From: CAYSLA01 sp964431685
GTDB taxonomy: Bacteria; Armatimonadota; UBA5829
NCBI GenBank assembly: GCA_964431685.1
Contig: CAYSLA010000016.1
Coordinates: 1-36,590 of the forward strand
Direction: 5' to 3'
Length of the DNA stretch: 36,590 nucleotides
Positions 1-8,645 of this stretch are shown here, in pieces; the first letter of the stretch is position 1; each line of letters opens with the position of its first letter. The position numbers and the translations under genes are program-made. Under the pieces are notes generated by a model. The model did no database searches. It was not told where the DNA came from and saw nothing but the letters and a program-made list of their open reading frames with translations.

Positions 1-851
1 CGAGGAACAAAGATCCTGAGCACGTAATCGTACCCTCTTCCGCCGTTCGAGTGGTAGAACGTTTTCCGGCACAAATCAGAAGATAGGAGCAAGCGACCGG
101 CATATCCCCTTGCTATGATCTCCTGGATACACGCTATCTTGTGGTGTTCAGGACTGAACTCCAGCCATCCTATCGTGTCAAAAGACAAGTAACACCCGAT
201 GTCAAGGAGTGCCAGATGGTAAGAGAGATCTTCCTGCACCTCCTCGTGCCAGACAATGTCGGCGTGGCTGACTATGATCTTGTCCGCACTAACTCCTTCT
301 TCCCTCAGCACGCGGACCTGACTCGGCCCCGGTCTGTTGAGGGCCGCGTGGAGCACTATCGCAAGCCCGGTCTCAAGGTGCGCGCGCGCCGAAGCCCGCA
401 GCACCAATTCCTCTGCCGGGCTGAGTTCAGCGAGCCTGGCTCCGAGCTCGCCTATTACTCCGGGTTTGATCCCGGTCTCGCCAATACCGTGAGTGGCCTC
501 GTGGATCATCTCCCGGGCCAGAGCCGCCACATCATCTGTCCCGACTCTACTCGGATAGATGCTTTCTGAGTACCACCCGGTGGTGGTAACGATGTTTACT
601 CCAGTGGCCTGCGCCACCTGCTTGAGCGCCGTCGCATTCCGTCCGATGTCCGCAGTCGTGACGTCGACCAGGCAGCCTCCGCCAGCTTCGCGGAAGGCAT
701 TCACCTCAAGGATCGCTGCTTCGACATCGTCCAGGCGGTTATTCTCGATCCCGGAATGCAGACTTATGTCACAGATGACGTGCTCGTGAGGCATCGTGAC
801 ACCCAGCTTCTCCGGCGATATATCTCCTGTTACCGTGACAATCTTCTTCAT
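1..851 (-). CDS. Phosphotriesterase-family metal hydrolase (partial, C-terminus beyond left edge)
   Basis: The frame is open from the ATG at 851 leftward to position 1, giving 283 codons, so the gene is cut by the window edge. The protein fits the phosphotriesterase-related amidohydrolase family (PTE/PHP/PLL), a TIM barrel with two metals. Visible ligands are H22 and H24 in a PHEH motif, E135 in VIGELG, H168, H196 and D259 in SSDLC. A glutamate at the bridging position resembles the E. coli Php group; true phosphotriesterases and PLL lactonases use a carboxylated lysine there. There is no signal peptide, so it is probably cytoplasmic. It starts 10 bases after the stop of the upstream sialidase-like gene, so the two are likely co-transcribed. 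Members often act on lactones or esters; the substrate here is unknown. The family is confident, the reaction is not. Confidence 0.88.
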   Translation of the reverse strand, partial: MKKIVTVTGDISPEKLGVTMPHEHVICDISLHSGIENNRLDDVEAAILEVNAFREAGGGCLVDVTTADIGRNATALKQVAQATGVNIVTTTGWYSESIYPSRVGTDDVAALAREMIHEATHGIGETGIKPGVIGELGARLAELSPAEELVLRASARAHLETGLAIVLHAALNRPGPSQVRVLREEGVSADKIIVSHADIVWHEEVQEDLSYHLALLDIGCYLSFDTIGWLEFSPEHHKIACIQEIIARGYAGRLLLSSDLCRKTFYHSNGGRGYDYVLRIFVP

Positions 852-861
852 GCGAACTATC

Positions 862-1980
862 TCACAACTCGAGCTTTGCCCAGCGAACGTCTGTCACTCC
901 GTCAACCGTGGACCAGAATGAGACCATAATGCAGCCGTCCATCAGCCTGATGGTGTTAGGTTTGCCAAAGGTAAAGTCAGTGAGCGAGGATGCGATCGTC
1001 TTGTCTTCAGACACATTCGCTGCGTCACGACGAGCCAGCGGATCCCATATCATAACCTGACTATCGAAGTTCCAGCTTGCGCCGTTGTCATTGGAGATGA
1101 TCCCGACTATGCCCGGACGATCCCCAAAACGCAGGTTGTAGGCGAGAAAGACTCTACCTCCGCCAACATTCACAGGCCCACAGACTTGACCGGGGATGGC
1201 AGTTGAAATCGGATCGGACCACGTTCTTCCGTTGTTCTCGGAGTAGGAAATGTGGATCGGGAGGTCCTTGTTCTCAACAAAGTTGTGCGTCCAGAAGACG
1301 GCGAGAAGTCGCGCGTCGTCGAGATTGATGATTCTCTGGTCACCGTAGTAGATACCCTCTTCCATTCCGTCTGCAACGCTCGTCATTTCCCCCCACGTGG
1401 CTCCTCCGTCTCTGGAAAAGAGCGCAAAAGTGCGCAGAGGCGCAGGGGACGGATCATCCCACGACTTCCAAGTTTCGCACGGCAGCAGGAGGCTCCCGTC
1501 TGGCAACTCTATCGTCGGCCCCGACATGTTGCCGATGACCGCGTCAGGCAGCGGCACCACCTGCGGGCCAGACCACGTGTGCCCAAGATCAGTTGAACGA
1601 AACAGGGTTATGTCGCACGGGAGGTAACCTTCGGTCTTCGGATTGTAGTAAGGTTTCTCCGGATCGGACCGATCCCAGCGATTCGCCGTGAGGAGTAGAG
1701 TTCCATCGGAAAGCCTGAGCAGATGATGGCCGCGGTAGCTGAAGAGACGATCGTCGCCGGACAGATCATAGACGAGTCCCTCGTCCTGCCACGTCTGTCC
1801 GCTGTCCGTGGACCTCGATTGCATCAGTCTACCCTCTGCGCTCAGTGATTCCGGCGTGCGCCAGTATGTGCTGATAAACTCCGATGCCGACAATTGCACC
1901 GTATCCGCGAAATATGCGTGAATGGACTCTTTCTCCGGACGTGGGTTGCGATAGAGTATCCCCCGGTCTACGATCTTCAT
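862..1980 (-). CDS. Sialidase-fold (BNR/Asp-box) exo-glycosidase-like protein
   Basis: This is a 372-residue protein with at least five Asp-box repeats of the form S-x-D/N-x-G-x-T/S-W, for example STDSGQTW, STDLGHTW, SRDGGATW and SENNGRTW. These mark a six-bladed sialidase beta-propeller. I chose the ATG at 1980 over an in-frame start at 2016 because AAGGAGAG lies about 7 bases upstream of it. No signal peptide is visible, so it would act in the cytoplasm on imported sugars, or on a non-sialic substrate. Bacterial members of this superfamily are often mis-named sialidases, so the true substrate is open. It is transcribed divergently from a second propeller protein at 2158 and is followed after 10 bases by the phosphotriesterase-like gene. 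Confidence 0.85.
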   Translation of the reverse strand: MKIVDRGILYRNPRPEKESIHAYFADTVQLSASEFISTYWRTPESLSAEGRLMQSRSTDSGQTWQDEGLVYDLSGDDRLFSYRGHHLLRLSDGTLLLTANRWDRSDPEKPYYNPKTEGYLPCDITLFRSTDLGHTWSGPQVVPLPDAVIGNMSGPTIELPDGSLLLPCETWKSWDDPSPAPLRTFALFSRDGGATWGEMTSVADGMEEGIYYGDQRIINLDDARLLAVFWTHNFVENKDLPIHISYSENNGRTWSDPISTAIPGQVCGPVNVGGGRVFLAYNLRFGDRPGIVGIISNDNGASWNFDSQVMIWDPLARRDAANVSEDKTIASSLTDFTFGKPNTIRLMDGCIMVSFWSTVDGVTDVRWAKLEL

Positions 1981-2088
1981 ACAGTTGCTCTCCTTATTCG
2001 ATGCAGTGGCTTTCAATGTGCCAGTTCAGTATACTACAAGCGCTGACGAGAATCCTTGTATGGCGTGCAACCGTCGTGGATGACCGGG

Positions 2089-2118
2089 TTGCCGACGCAT
2101 TGATAGGAGGCGTATAAT
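2089..2118 (+). promoter_or_regulatory. Sigma-70-type promoter for the sialidase-like gene at 2158
   Basis: TTGCCG at 2089-2094 and a perfect TATAAT at 2113-2118 are 18 bases apart. They lie about 40 bases upstream of the ATG at 2158, which has its own GGGGGAG ribosome binding site. The match is by eye and no start site is known. Confidence 0.6.
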
Positions 2119-2131
2119 TCCGCTTGGGAAT
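2117..2131. promoter_or_regulatory. Small inverted repeat overlapping the -10 box (possible operator)
   Basis: ATTCC and GGAAT are separated by five bases and overlap the end of the TATAAT box. The position suits a repressor site controlling the rightward sialidase-like gene, but five-base arms can arise by chance. Confidence 0.25.
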
Positions 2132-2157
2132 ATTTTACGCGACACCGGGGGGAGATC

Positions 2158-3243
2158 ATGGGCAGACGACTAAAGGCGCAGCACGGCGAGGTATACCGAT
2201 ATCCGAACGCAAGATTTGGCTATTTCGGCTGGCCAACGTTGGCGCGAATGGACAACGGAACTCTGGTCGTTGCCAGTTCGGGACTCAGAACCGCACACGT
2301 GGACCCGTGGGGAAGGACTACTCTGCATTACAGCTATGATAACGGCCACACCTGGTCTGAGCTCAGGGTTATCAATGACTCGCCCATAGACGATCGCGAC
2401 GCCGGAATTGTGAACCTTGGTGGGAATAGACTCCTTGTGAGCTGGTTCACGTCGGACACCAAGGCTATCTGGGATGTCCACGGCCCAGCCCCGGCAGATC
2501 ACGTGAAGACAACTGACACGTGGACAGGGGAGCTGATCGATCGCTTTCTTGGATCCTATGTTATGCTCAGCGAAGACGCAGGATGGACGTGGGGATCCCC
2601 TATCCGCATTCCAATCTCTGCACCGCACGGGCCGATCCTACTAGATGGTGGAGATGTTCTGTATCTTGGAAAACAGATGCACGGAACGTTCTCGGTAGAC
2701 GAAACAGGCGAGGTTACGGCATACCGAAGCTCCGATGGCGGGCAGACATGGCGCAGACTCGGCAACGTGCCATCATCGCCGGGCGTCTCTGTCGAGTGGT
2801 TTTGCGAACCTCACGTCGTGGAGTTGCCTTCGGGCAAACTATTAGGAGCAATTCGCCTTGACATGCACGAAGACGCAGGAGAGTTTCGCAACTTCAATAT
2901 AGTGCAGACCGAATCCAACGATGGCGGTCTGACCTGGTCAGAAGTCAAGCCTCTTGGTTTCCACGGTTCGCCGCCCCATCTCCTTCGTCATTCATCGAGC
3001 AAACTCATTATGACGTACGGATACAGAATGGAACCGTTCGGGCAGCGAGTGGCAATCAGTTCCGACGAAGGGGCAACCTGGGAGCACGACTGGGTGATTA
3101 GGGACGACGGCCCAAGTTCAGACCTTGGCTACCCCTCAACCGTTGAACTCCCCGATGGAAGCCTGATTAGCGTCTACTACCAACAGGCCGCCGCAGACGA
3201 GCACTGCTCACTGCTTTGGTCCCATTGGACGCTCCCAGAGTAA
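2158..3243 (+). CDS. Sialidase-fold (BNR/Asp-box) exo-glycosidase-like protein
   Basis: This 361-residue protein has repeated Asp boxes: SYDNGHTW, SEDAGWTW, SSDGGQTW, SNDGGLTW and SSDEGATW. It has the same propeller fold as the divergent neighbour but differs clearly in sequence, so it is not a recent duplicate. The ATG at 2158 is supported by GGGGGAG about 4 bases upstream and by the promoter at 2089-2118. No signal peptide or membrane segment is seen. The internal LARMDNGTL-type stretch is common in exo-acting BNR hydrolases of polysaccharide-degrading bacteria. Sialidase activity is a family guess only; other exo-glycosidase or lyase-like roles are possible. Confidence 0.85.
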   Translation: MGRRLKAQHGEVYRYPNARFGYFGWPTLARMDNGTLVVASSGLRTAHVDPWGRTTLHYSYDNGHTWSELRVINDSPIDDRDAGIVNLGGNRLLVSWFTSDTKAIWDVHGPAPADHVKTTDTWTGELIDRFLGSYVMLSEDAGWTWGSPIRIPISAPHGPILLDGGDVLYLGKQMHGTFSVDETGEVTAYRSSDGGQTWRRLGNVPSSPGVSVEWFCEPHVVELPSGKLLGAIRLDMHEDAGEFRNFNIVQTESNDGGLTWSEVKPLGFHGSPPHLLRHSSSKLIMTYGYRMEPFGQRVAISSDEGATWEHDWVIRDDGPSSDLGYPSTVELPDGSLISVYYQQAAADEHCSLLWSHWTLPE

Positions 3244-3257
3244 GAGGCGACATAAAG

Positions 3258-3289
3258 ACTGGGACGGACAACCGTAGATCCGCCCCAGT
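3258..3289. terminator. Hairpin between convergent genes, probable bidirectional terminator
   Basis: ACTGGG-a-CGGA at 3258-3268 pairs with TCCG-c-CCCAGT at 3279-3289, giving ten base pairs around one mismatch and a ten-base loop. It lies between the stop of the rightward sialidase-like gene (3243) and that of the leftward envelope protein gene (3312). Short T runs follow on both strands (TTTCCT rightward, CTTTAT leftward), so it could stop transcription from both sides, though the U tracts are weak. Confidence 0.6.
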
Positions 3290-3311
3290 TTCCTACTGTG
3301 TAGCACGTAAC

Positions 3312-4019
3312 CTACTTCAGGTTCGTACGCCACGCGACCCCAAACCACTTGTGGTCGCCAAATGTGCCGCCCTTGAACGTCAAACCGGTTTTCGGTGGCA
3401 TGTACGTTAGGGCAGTGATCAGATCCTGGCCGTCGTGTTGGATCACTCCTCCAACGTCAGGCCGGAACAGGAACTGAAGCCCTCCGAACAGGCCTTTGTG
3501 CCGCTCTTCAGCCATCATTGTCCAGTCTGCCGTGCCGAGGCTCAGATGCGCTCTCACCAGCGGAGGGCCAGGAAACCCCGGTCTCATGAAGAATGTCTTG
3601 GCGGCCGAAAGAAAGAATGAGCGCTCCCTGCTTTTCTCCCTCTCGTTGATACTCGGCGTTACCGGCACGTCTCCGGAAGTCTCTGTTTCGAACAGGTTCT
3701 TGCACCCAATCACCAAGTCAGGCTTGGTCAGAGTCTCCGAGAGGAGCTTGTAGCTTGCCACGAAGACAACCGCGGTCTCGTCCTTGTCAACCGCACTTCG
3801 GTGCGCGTCGATCTCGATACGGTCTGTCAACCCGACATAGACCGTCTGCAACTGCACATACTGTGGAAACATCGATGGATTGTCCAGCCAGAAGTAATAG
3901 CCGGCGACATCGACTTCCCCTGCTTTGAGCTGGTTCGCGCTTGGCATCGAGACAATATCGTCCGCAGACGATAGTCCCGTTGCAATCGCGAAAATGACGA
4001 TAACTAGTAGATAGCGCAT
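3312..4019 (-). CDS. Small secreted or outer-membrane beta-barrel-like protein of unknown function
   Basis: The protein has 235 residues and a clear signal peptide: MRYLLVIVIFAIATGLSSAD, with cleavage likely after the SSA. The mature part alternates polar and aromatic residues, with short strands such as VQLQTVYVGLTDRIEIDAH, and ends in an aromatic-rich strand (HKWFGVAWRTNLK). This suggests a small beta barrel or an outer-membrane-associated protein, as in the YjbH/porin-like proteins of Armatimonadota, but I cannot name a family. AAAGGA about 8 bases upstream supports the ATG at 4019. It is the last gene of the leftward catabolic series and could give substrate access across the outer membrane; this is inference. 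Confidence 0.65.
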   Translation of the reverse strand: MRYLLVIVIFAIATGLSSADDIVSMPSANQLKAGEVDVAGYYFWLDNPSMFPQYVQLQTVYVGLTDRIEIDAHRSAVDKDETAVVFVASYKLLSETLTKPDLVIGCKNLFETETSGDVPVTPSINEREKSRERSFFLSAAKTFFMRPGFPGPPLVRAHLSLGTADWTMMAEERHKGLFGGLQFLFRPDVGGVIQHDGQDLITALTYMPPKTGLTFKGGTFGDHKWFGVAWRTNLK

Positions 4020-4201
4020 TCCACAAATCCTTTCCGGTGCGAATCTTAACCTGACGTTATGTTCGCTTCAGCAACCTCATACTCCTGCAAGAATCCGAAA
4101 AAATCTGCAAAACACGCTTTCGCACAACGATTTCCGCGCCGAAGAGCCTTCTCGAAAGCGTGCGTCTGGCGTAGTGGAAGCACTCAGAAGATCACGCGGG
4201 G
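4020..4201. other. Intergenic stretch without recognised gene
   Basis: These 182 bases separate the M14-like fragment from the envelope protein gene. I see no coding signal and no clear promoter. If the M14-like gene was once full length, its remainder has been lost from here. Confidence 0.5.
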
Positions 4202-4489
4202 TCACTCATTAGGTATCGGGCAATCCCTCGTCCAAGGTCGCGACCACTCCCAGTCGATTCCATCCACACTGAAACACGGCCCCATCCCACCGAATACGCT
4301 TCTATCCGGCGGTTCGTCGAACATGAACTTCAGCGTGCGCTCCGCGGCGCCGCGAACGCGAAAGTGCCAATAGAACCACCAGACATTGGTATCGCGGAGG
4401 TCCTGTCGCAGGCGGACAGTGTCGCCTGTGACGCCGTCTACAATCATGTTTCCACCCGGAAACGCGGCATCGACTGCTATTGAACTCAT
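4202..4489 (-). CDS. Short ORF resembling the N-terminal beta domain of M14 carboxypeptidases (stand-alone or truncated)
   Basis: This 95-residue ORF contains VWWFYWHFRVRGAA and a following TLKFMF strand. That pattern resembles the beta-sandwich that precedes the catalytic domain in bacterial M14 zinc carboxypeptidases. The HxxE metal site and the rest of the peptidase domain are absent, and only 182 bases separate the stop from the next gene. It starts at ATG 4489 with AGAGG upstream, 12 bases after the stop of the second FAD oxidoreductase, so it is placed like a genuine operon member. It is either a decayed peptidase or a small free-standing beta-sandwich protein. The family assignment is from memory of the motif and is tentative. 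Confidence 0.5.
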   Translation of the reverse strand: MSSIAVDAAFPGGNMIVDGVTGDTVRLRQDLRDTNVWWFYWHFRVRGAAERTLKFMFDEPPDRSVFGGMGPCFSVDGIDWEWSRPWTRDCPIPNE

Positions 4490-4501
4490 CGATCATACCT
4501 C

Positions 4502-6277
4502 TTAGTCGACGTAGAAAGCAAAGACCCTGGTCGACTCACGTCCCCACAGGGCATCGACGGTCACTCGAACGCCGTGGAGTCGCCGGCCCACGGGAATGAC
4601 AACCAGCCGCTGGTAGTTCTCTTCTACCGCGGCAACGTGCACCCATTCGCCGTCGACTAACCCATCAACGTGCAGAGCCTTCGCCATCTTATCCGGCACC
4701 TTCCGCCATTCGTTCGAAAGCTGAGGCTGATGATAGCTCATCGCAACGACATCGTCGAGGGCACTATCAAGTACCAATGACACTTCATCGACCATTGTTG
4801 ACTCAGCAAACGTGTATGCCACCCAGTCGCCCGGAGAGCATCGCCAGCAGTGCTCATCATCACCCACAGGTCTATTCCATCCGTCGCGAACCGGCTCCGG
4901 ATCGCCGCATGACGCGGTAATCTCGGCCGTCTTTACTGCTGCACTGATCTCGCGAGGCACCCAGGGAATGTAGGAGTCATCGCGAATCAGAGTCTGTTGA
5001 AGCGCGTGGATGTGCTGTGTGCCAACCTCGAGTGGACTGAGTCCGTGCTCCGTCGCCATCGCAGCCGCGGTACCGGCAGCCTGGCCCATGCTGCACCCTG
5101 TGCCCATGACCCTCGTCGAGCTCATCGCAGAATGCGTCGCACTCGCGCATCGTCCGGCAAACATCAGGTTTTCGACGTTTCGGGAGCAGAGACATCGGTA
5201 AGGAATCCCGTATGGTGCGGGGGCCGGGTGGAAAACCGTCGCCGGAGCCCCAAGCCTGGCCGCCAGAAATCCAGCCGGATGATGATCGTCCATGCTCCAT
5301 CCGCCATAAGCGACGATGTCATCAAAGCGCCCCTCAGATTCCACGTCGAGTTGCGTCAGCACGTGGTCGCCGATGTATCGCCTGCTCTCCCGCTTCGCCG
5401 GAAGAAACTGCAGCCATTCCAGAGCCCAGTTGTCGGCACCATGGTCGCCTTTGTTCTTGATATGATCCCAGACACCAAGAGATATCTTCAGCAGCTCATC
5501 ACGGAGGCATTCTGTGTCGTAGATGCTGTGGTGCTCACCACCCAGCTCTACCCACCAGTAGCCCATTGTCCACCAACTGTGACCCGCAGCACCGTAGGGC
5601 AGTTCGTCCTCAGTATCGTAGGTATATGCCCACGACGGCTTCTCGAAAACTTGTGGCGAGTCGTACTCACGAGACTGAAAGCAGATCGTCATCCCCATTG
5701 TGCAATCGTCCGGCGACTCTGGGGCGATCGACTCGCCGAACTCAGACCTGCCCTCGCGTCCCATACGGAACTGAGCACCGGTAAGCGGTGCGAGGATGCC
5801 GTCACCCGAGCAGTCTATGAAGATCTTCGCTGTAACTCTATGGTAGGTCTCTGTGGTGAGCTGCCATCCTGTTACGCTGGCAATCTGACCGCCCGACATC
5901 TCTGCCTGAAGGCACGTGCAGTTAAGCAGGAGCTGCAGTCCCGGCTGGAAATGCACCTTCTCATACAGGATGGCGTCCCAGACAGAGAAGTTGGAGTTCG
6001 GGTTCTTGCGGGCATTCTCCAGCCTCAGCTCCTCAAGAACACCCGTCTCGCGCATATTCTTTCTCGCGCCGTAGTGATCTGCGCCACAGATATGCACACG
6101 CGTCTCACTCGACGCGTTGCCCCCAAGAACGGGGCGCTCGTGCATTAGCACTACCCTGGCACCGTGTCGAGCTGCCGACAGTGCAGCGCAAATCCCAGCC
6201 ATCCCTCCGCCAACCACGCACACATCAACTTCGTGCAAAGTCTTCTTTATACCATTTCTATCCGGCAAGGTTTCCAA
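4502..6277 (-). CDS. FAD-dependent oxidoreductase with C-terminal jelly-roll-like domain
   Basis: The protein has about 591 residues. A dinucleotide-binding site VGGGMAGICAALSAARHG near the N-terminus is followed by E-R-P-V-L-GGNASSE, typical of the FAD_oxidored family (PF12831). The second FAD segment appears as MGQAAGTAAAMA. Roughly the last 130 residues look like a discoidin-type beta sandwich (CSPGDWVAYTF and following strands), a combination seen in carbohydrate loci. The longest frame starts with GTG at 6346 inside the preceding gene; I prefer TTG at 6277 because AAAGGAA lies about 10 bases upstream and little precedes the Rossmann motif. It directly follows a different member of the same family, suggesting sequential oxidations or a heteromer. 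There is no signal peptide. Substrate unknown. Confidence 0.85.
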   Translation of the reverse strand: METLPDRNGIKKTLHEVDVCVVGGGMAGICAALSAARHGARVVLMHERPVLGGNASSETRVHICGADHYGARKNMRETGVLEELRLENARKNPNSNFSVWDAILYEKVHFQPGLQLLLNCTCLQAEMSGGQIASVTGWQLTTETYHRVTAKIFIDCSGDGILAPLTGAQFRMGREGRSEFGESIAPESPDDCTMGMTICFQSREYDSPQVFEKPSWAYTYDTEDELPYGAAGHSWWTMGYWWVELGGEHHSIYDTECLRDELLKISLGVWDHIKNKGDHGADNWALEWLQFLPAKRESRRYIGDHVLTQLDVESEGRFDDIVAYGGWSMDDHHPAGFLAARLGAPATVFHPAPAPYGIPYRCLCSRNVENLMFAGRCASATHSAMSSTRVMGTGCSMGQAAGTAAAMATEHGLSPLEVGTQHIHALQQTLIRDDSYIPWVPREISAAVKTAEITASCGDPEPVRDGWNRPVGDDEHCWRCSPGDWVAYTFAESTMVDEVSLVLDSALDDVVAMSYHQPQLSNEWRKVPDKMAKALHVDGLVDGEWVHVAAVEENYQRLVVIPVGRRLHGVRVTVDALWGRESTRVFAFYVD

Positions 6278-6305
6278 TCTCGACTGATTCCTTTCAAACA
6301 CGCGA

Positions 6306-7748
6306 CTAGTCGGGCAGGTCGGTGACTCCCTGGCGCCGCAGTTCACTTCTCAATACCGATCCAGCAATATCTCTTGGAAGACACTCGCTGCCGATGGCAA
6401 CTCCGACCGCCGTGCCCGCGGCCTGACCGAGTCTCATGATAGTTCGCGTCAGGCGACAACTCGCCGCTGCGATATGAGAGAAACTTGCTCCCCTCGATGC
6501 CACCACCAGATTGCTGTAGCCACGTGGGAGCAAGCACCTGAATGGCACCCCGTAAGGCCTTTCGACTTCGCCCTGACGTCTGCTAATCTCCGTCTGGCTC
6601 CCATCACTATCCGGTCTGGATCCATGCACATCGACCATATGGTCGGTGACGGCGATTATGTCTGCGTGCCCCTGTCTCTGCACACCCGCCAGCAGGTCGA
6701 GCTCCGTTAGCACGTGTTCGCCCACGCACCTTGGCCCTTCCCTGACACCTATTCTGGGCGCTATCCATCCTATTTCGTAATCACCAAAATCGGGCCAAGC
6801 GCTCTTGAGGTACCGCCAGTACGAGTGCACCCGCCGGACGCACTCAGAATAGGCGTCTTCGTACGGCATCGCGCGGAAGTCGTCACCTTCCATTGTAGGA
6901 AGCATGTTCACATTCCAATCGCCATTCGGATACTCGACCACCTGGCAGAATGGAAAGGAGTGCCTCCACCAACATCCCTCCGGCACATCCACCGGCCCGG
7001 CTACCCATCTCGAAGCGTTTCTCGTGATCCGGAATATCAGACTTGCCGCATTAGTGCTTGTGGACGATTCAGCCGGCGCATCCGGTTCACCAAACACCGC
7101 TTGTCCCTCAGTGCCAAACATCATCTCGCATCCGGCCTGAGAGCAGATCACTGAGTCCGCGGTGCAGTCCGCGAAGAACCGGGCGCGCACGGCATATTGT
7201 CGTTCGCCTTGTTCAAAGCTCAGCGATCCGACGCTGCCGTCGGCGTGATCCACCTGGGTGACTGTCACATTGGTGCGAATGTCGCAGTTCGCCGTTTCAC
7301 CTAGCATGTTTCGAGCAACAGACGCAAGGACAGTGGGCTCCGTTTGGACGCCGTGCCAATTCTTCCGCACGAACGCCTCGTCTCTGACTATCCCGATTGA
7401 TCCGTGCCGTCTCAGAGTATCACTGTAACCCATCCGTGGATCAATCACCGCCATTCCGCCAGGAAAGACCGGATATTCCGATTTAGCCCAGCAGTGATGG
7501 TGCTTGAACGAGTAGACTCCTACGGCATTGGGTATGGCGGAAAGGCGTTCGTATATCTCCAAAGGAATGCCGCTCCCGCCGACAGAGGGTTCCCAACAAC
7601 TAACGCCCGCCACGACCCCAGTGCCGCCGATCTCCTGCTCTTGCTCAAGAACTAACGTCCTCACTCCCATTCGAGACGCTGCAAGCGCGGTTGAAATCCC
7701 GCCGGCACCAGCTCCAACTACAACCAAGTCATAACTAAGTTCTTGCAT
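6306..7748 (-). CDS. FAD-dependent oxidoreductase
   Basis: This 480-residue flavoprotein begins MQELSYDLVVVGAGAGG, a GxGxxG FAD site. It continues with LEQEQEIGGTGVVAG and a C-terminal RLGQAAGTAVGVA second FAD segment. It belongs to the same broad PF12831 family as the gene downstream but lacks that gene's C-terminal beta domain and differs widely in sequence. The longest frame (from 7910) would overlap the SDR gene heavily. Two ATGs are realistic: 7778, whose A is the last base of the SDR stop codon, and 7748, which has AGGA 6-7 bases upstream; I chose 7748. Either way it is coupled to the SDR gene. Proteins of this group are found in loci for unusual sugars or polyols; the reaction is unknown. 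Confidence 0.87.
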   Translation of the reverse strand: MQELSYDLVVVGAGAGGISTALAASRMGVRTLVLEQEQEIGGTGVVAGVSCWEPSVGGSGIPLEIYERLSAIPNAVGVYSFKHHHCWAKSEYPVFPGGMAVIDPRMGYSDTLRRHGSIGIVRDEAFVRKNWHGVQTEPTVLASVARNMLGETANCDIRTNVTVTQVDHADGSVGSLSFEQGERQYAVRARFFADCTADSVICSQAGCEMMFGTEGQAVFGEPDAPAESSTSTNAASLIFRITRNASRWVAGPVDVPEGCWWRHSFPFCQVVEYPNGDWNVNMLPTMEGDDFRAMPYEDAYSECVRRVHSYWRYLKSAWPDFGDYEIGWIAPRIGVREGPRCVGEHVLTELDLLAGVQRQGHADIIAVTDHMVDVHGSRPDSDGSQTEISRRQGEVERPYGVPFRCLLPRGYSNLVVASRGASFSHIAAASCRLTRTIMRLGQAAGTAVGVAIGSECLPRDIAGSVLRSELRRQGVTDLPD

Positions 7749-7777
7749 TTTGCATCCTGAGTCTGCAGACTTCTGCA

Positions 7778-8521
7778 TCAGAAAGGAGTAATATCCTGGG
7801 CAAGCCCGTAGACGACCATTTCCGGCACAACCGCTCCTCGCGACATAGAAGCCACCGAAAGGGCCGCCTGCGCAATGTGTTCTGATCTCAGGGCATTTGA
7901 CTCGTCCCACGCACAGCCACTTATCCCGGACGCCGCTGCAAACCCTGTATTTGCTGCGCCCGGAACCAGAACAGTGACCGCCACTCCCGACTCGCGCACC
8001 TCGACGTGCAGACAGCGACTGAACAGACTAAGCCCAGCTTTGGCGGCAGAATAGACCGACCAGCCTGGCCAAGCAAATTTCTGGCACGCGCTGCTCACGT
8101 TAATCACAAGCCCGGAGCCCTGAGCTTTCATTGCAGGGACGATGATTCTGCACCCATTGATTACACTGGTGAGGTTGAGCGCGATACACTCATCGATGCT
8201 TTGCGCAGACTGAGTCTCGAGGAGGCCAATCTTGATGCCGCCCCCCGCGTTGTTGATTAGTATATCCACGCGTCCCCATCTCTCATTTGCCAAAGCCAAT
8301 GCACGCTCAAATGTGGTGGGGTCGGTGACATCACCCGCCAGTGCAACCGCCGATCCACCCTGGGAGACAATACCGGCAACAACGGCATCAAGTTTCTGGG
8401 CGTTCCGTGCGATTAACACGAGCTGCGATCCAGACTTGCCGAATAGCTCCGCTATAGCCTGCCCGAAGCCTGAGGAGGCTCCGGTGATTATTGTTACTTT
8501 GTCCCTTATTGGGCTTTCCAT
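7778..8521 (-). CDS. Short-chain dehydrogenase/reductase (SDR)
   Basis: This is a 247-residue classical SDR. TGASSGFG at residues 14-20 binds NAD(P), NNAG at 90-93 is present, and the catalytic residues are S143 or S144, Y157 and K161 in VYSAAKAG. It would interconvert an alcohol and a ketone, probably on a sugar or polyol intermediate given its neighbours. ATG 8521 has AAGGAG about 9 bases upstream. Its TGA stop shares a base with an in-frame ATG of the following FAD oxidoreductase gene, pointing to translational coupling. The C-terminal DITPF is normal for soluble SDRs. The substrate cannot be read from the sequence. Confidence 0.92.
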   Translation of the reverse strand: MESPIRDKVTIITGASSGFGQAIAELFGKSGSQLVLIARNAQKLDAVVAGIVSQGGSAVALAGDVTDPTTFERALALANERWGRVDILINNAGGGIKIGLLETQSAQSIDECIALNLTSVINGCRIIVPAMKAQGSGLVINVSSACQKFAWPGWSVYSAAKAGLSLFSRCLHVEVRESGVAVTVLVPGAANTGFAAASGISGCAWDESNALRSEHIAQAALSVASMSRGAVVPEMVVYGLAQDITPF

Positions 8522-8645
8522 CTGTCCTACTCCTTGTAAGGGCCGTGTAGCCCTGATATCTAAAACGAGAGCGCCCCGCAGACTACATCGACGGGATCAC
8601 CAGACGTCATAACGCTCTGAAGCCACTTCCACAACCGCGACGCAG

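Noticed and set aside
4997..6148. Long rightward open frame of 383 codons opposite the second FAD oxidoreductase gene
   Set aside because: Its product is rich in Arg, His and Cys with no domain pattern, and the opposite strand has unmistakable FAD motifs in the same stretch. It is a shadow frame.
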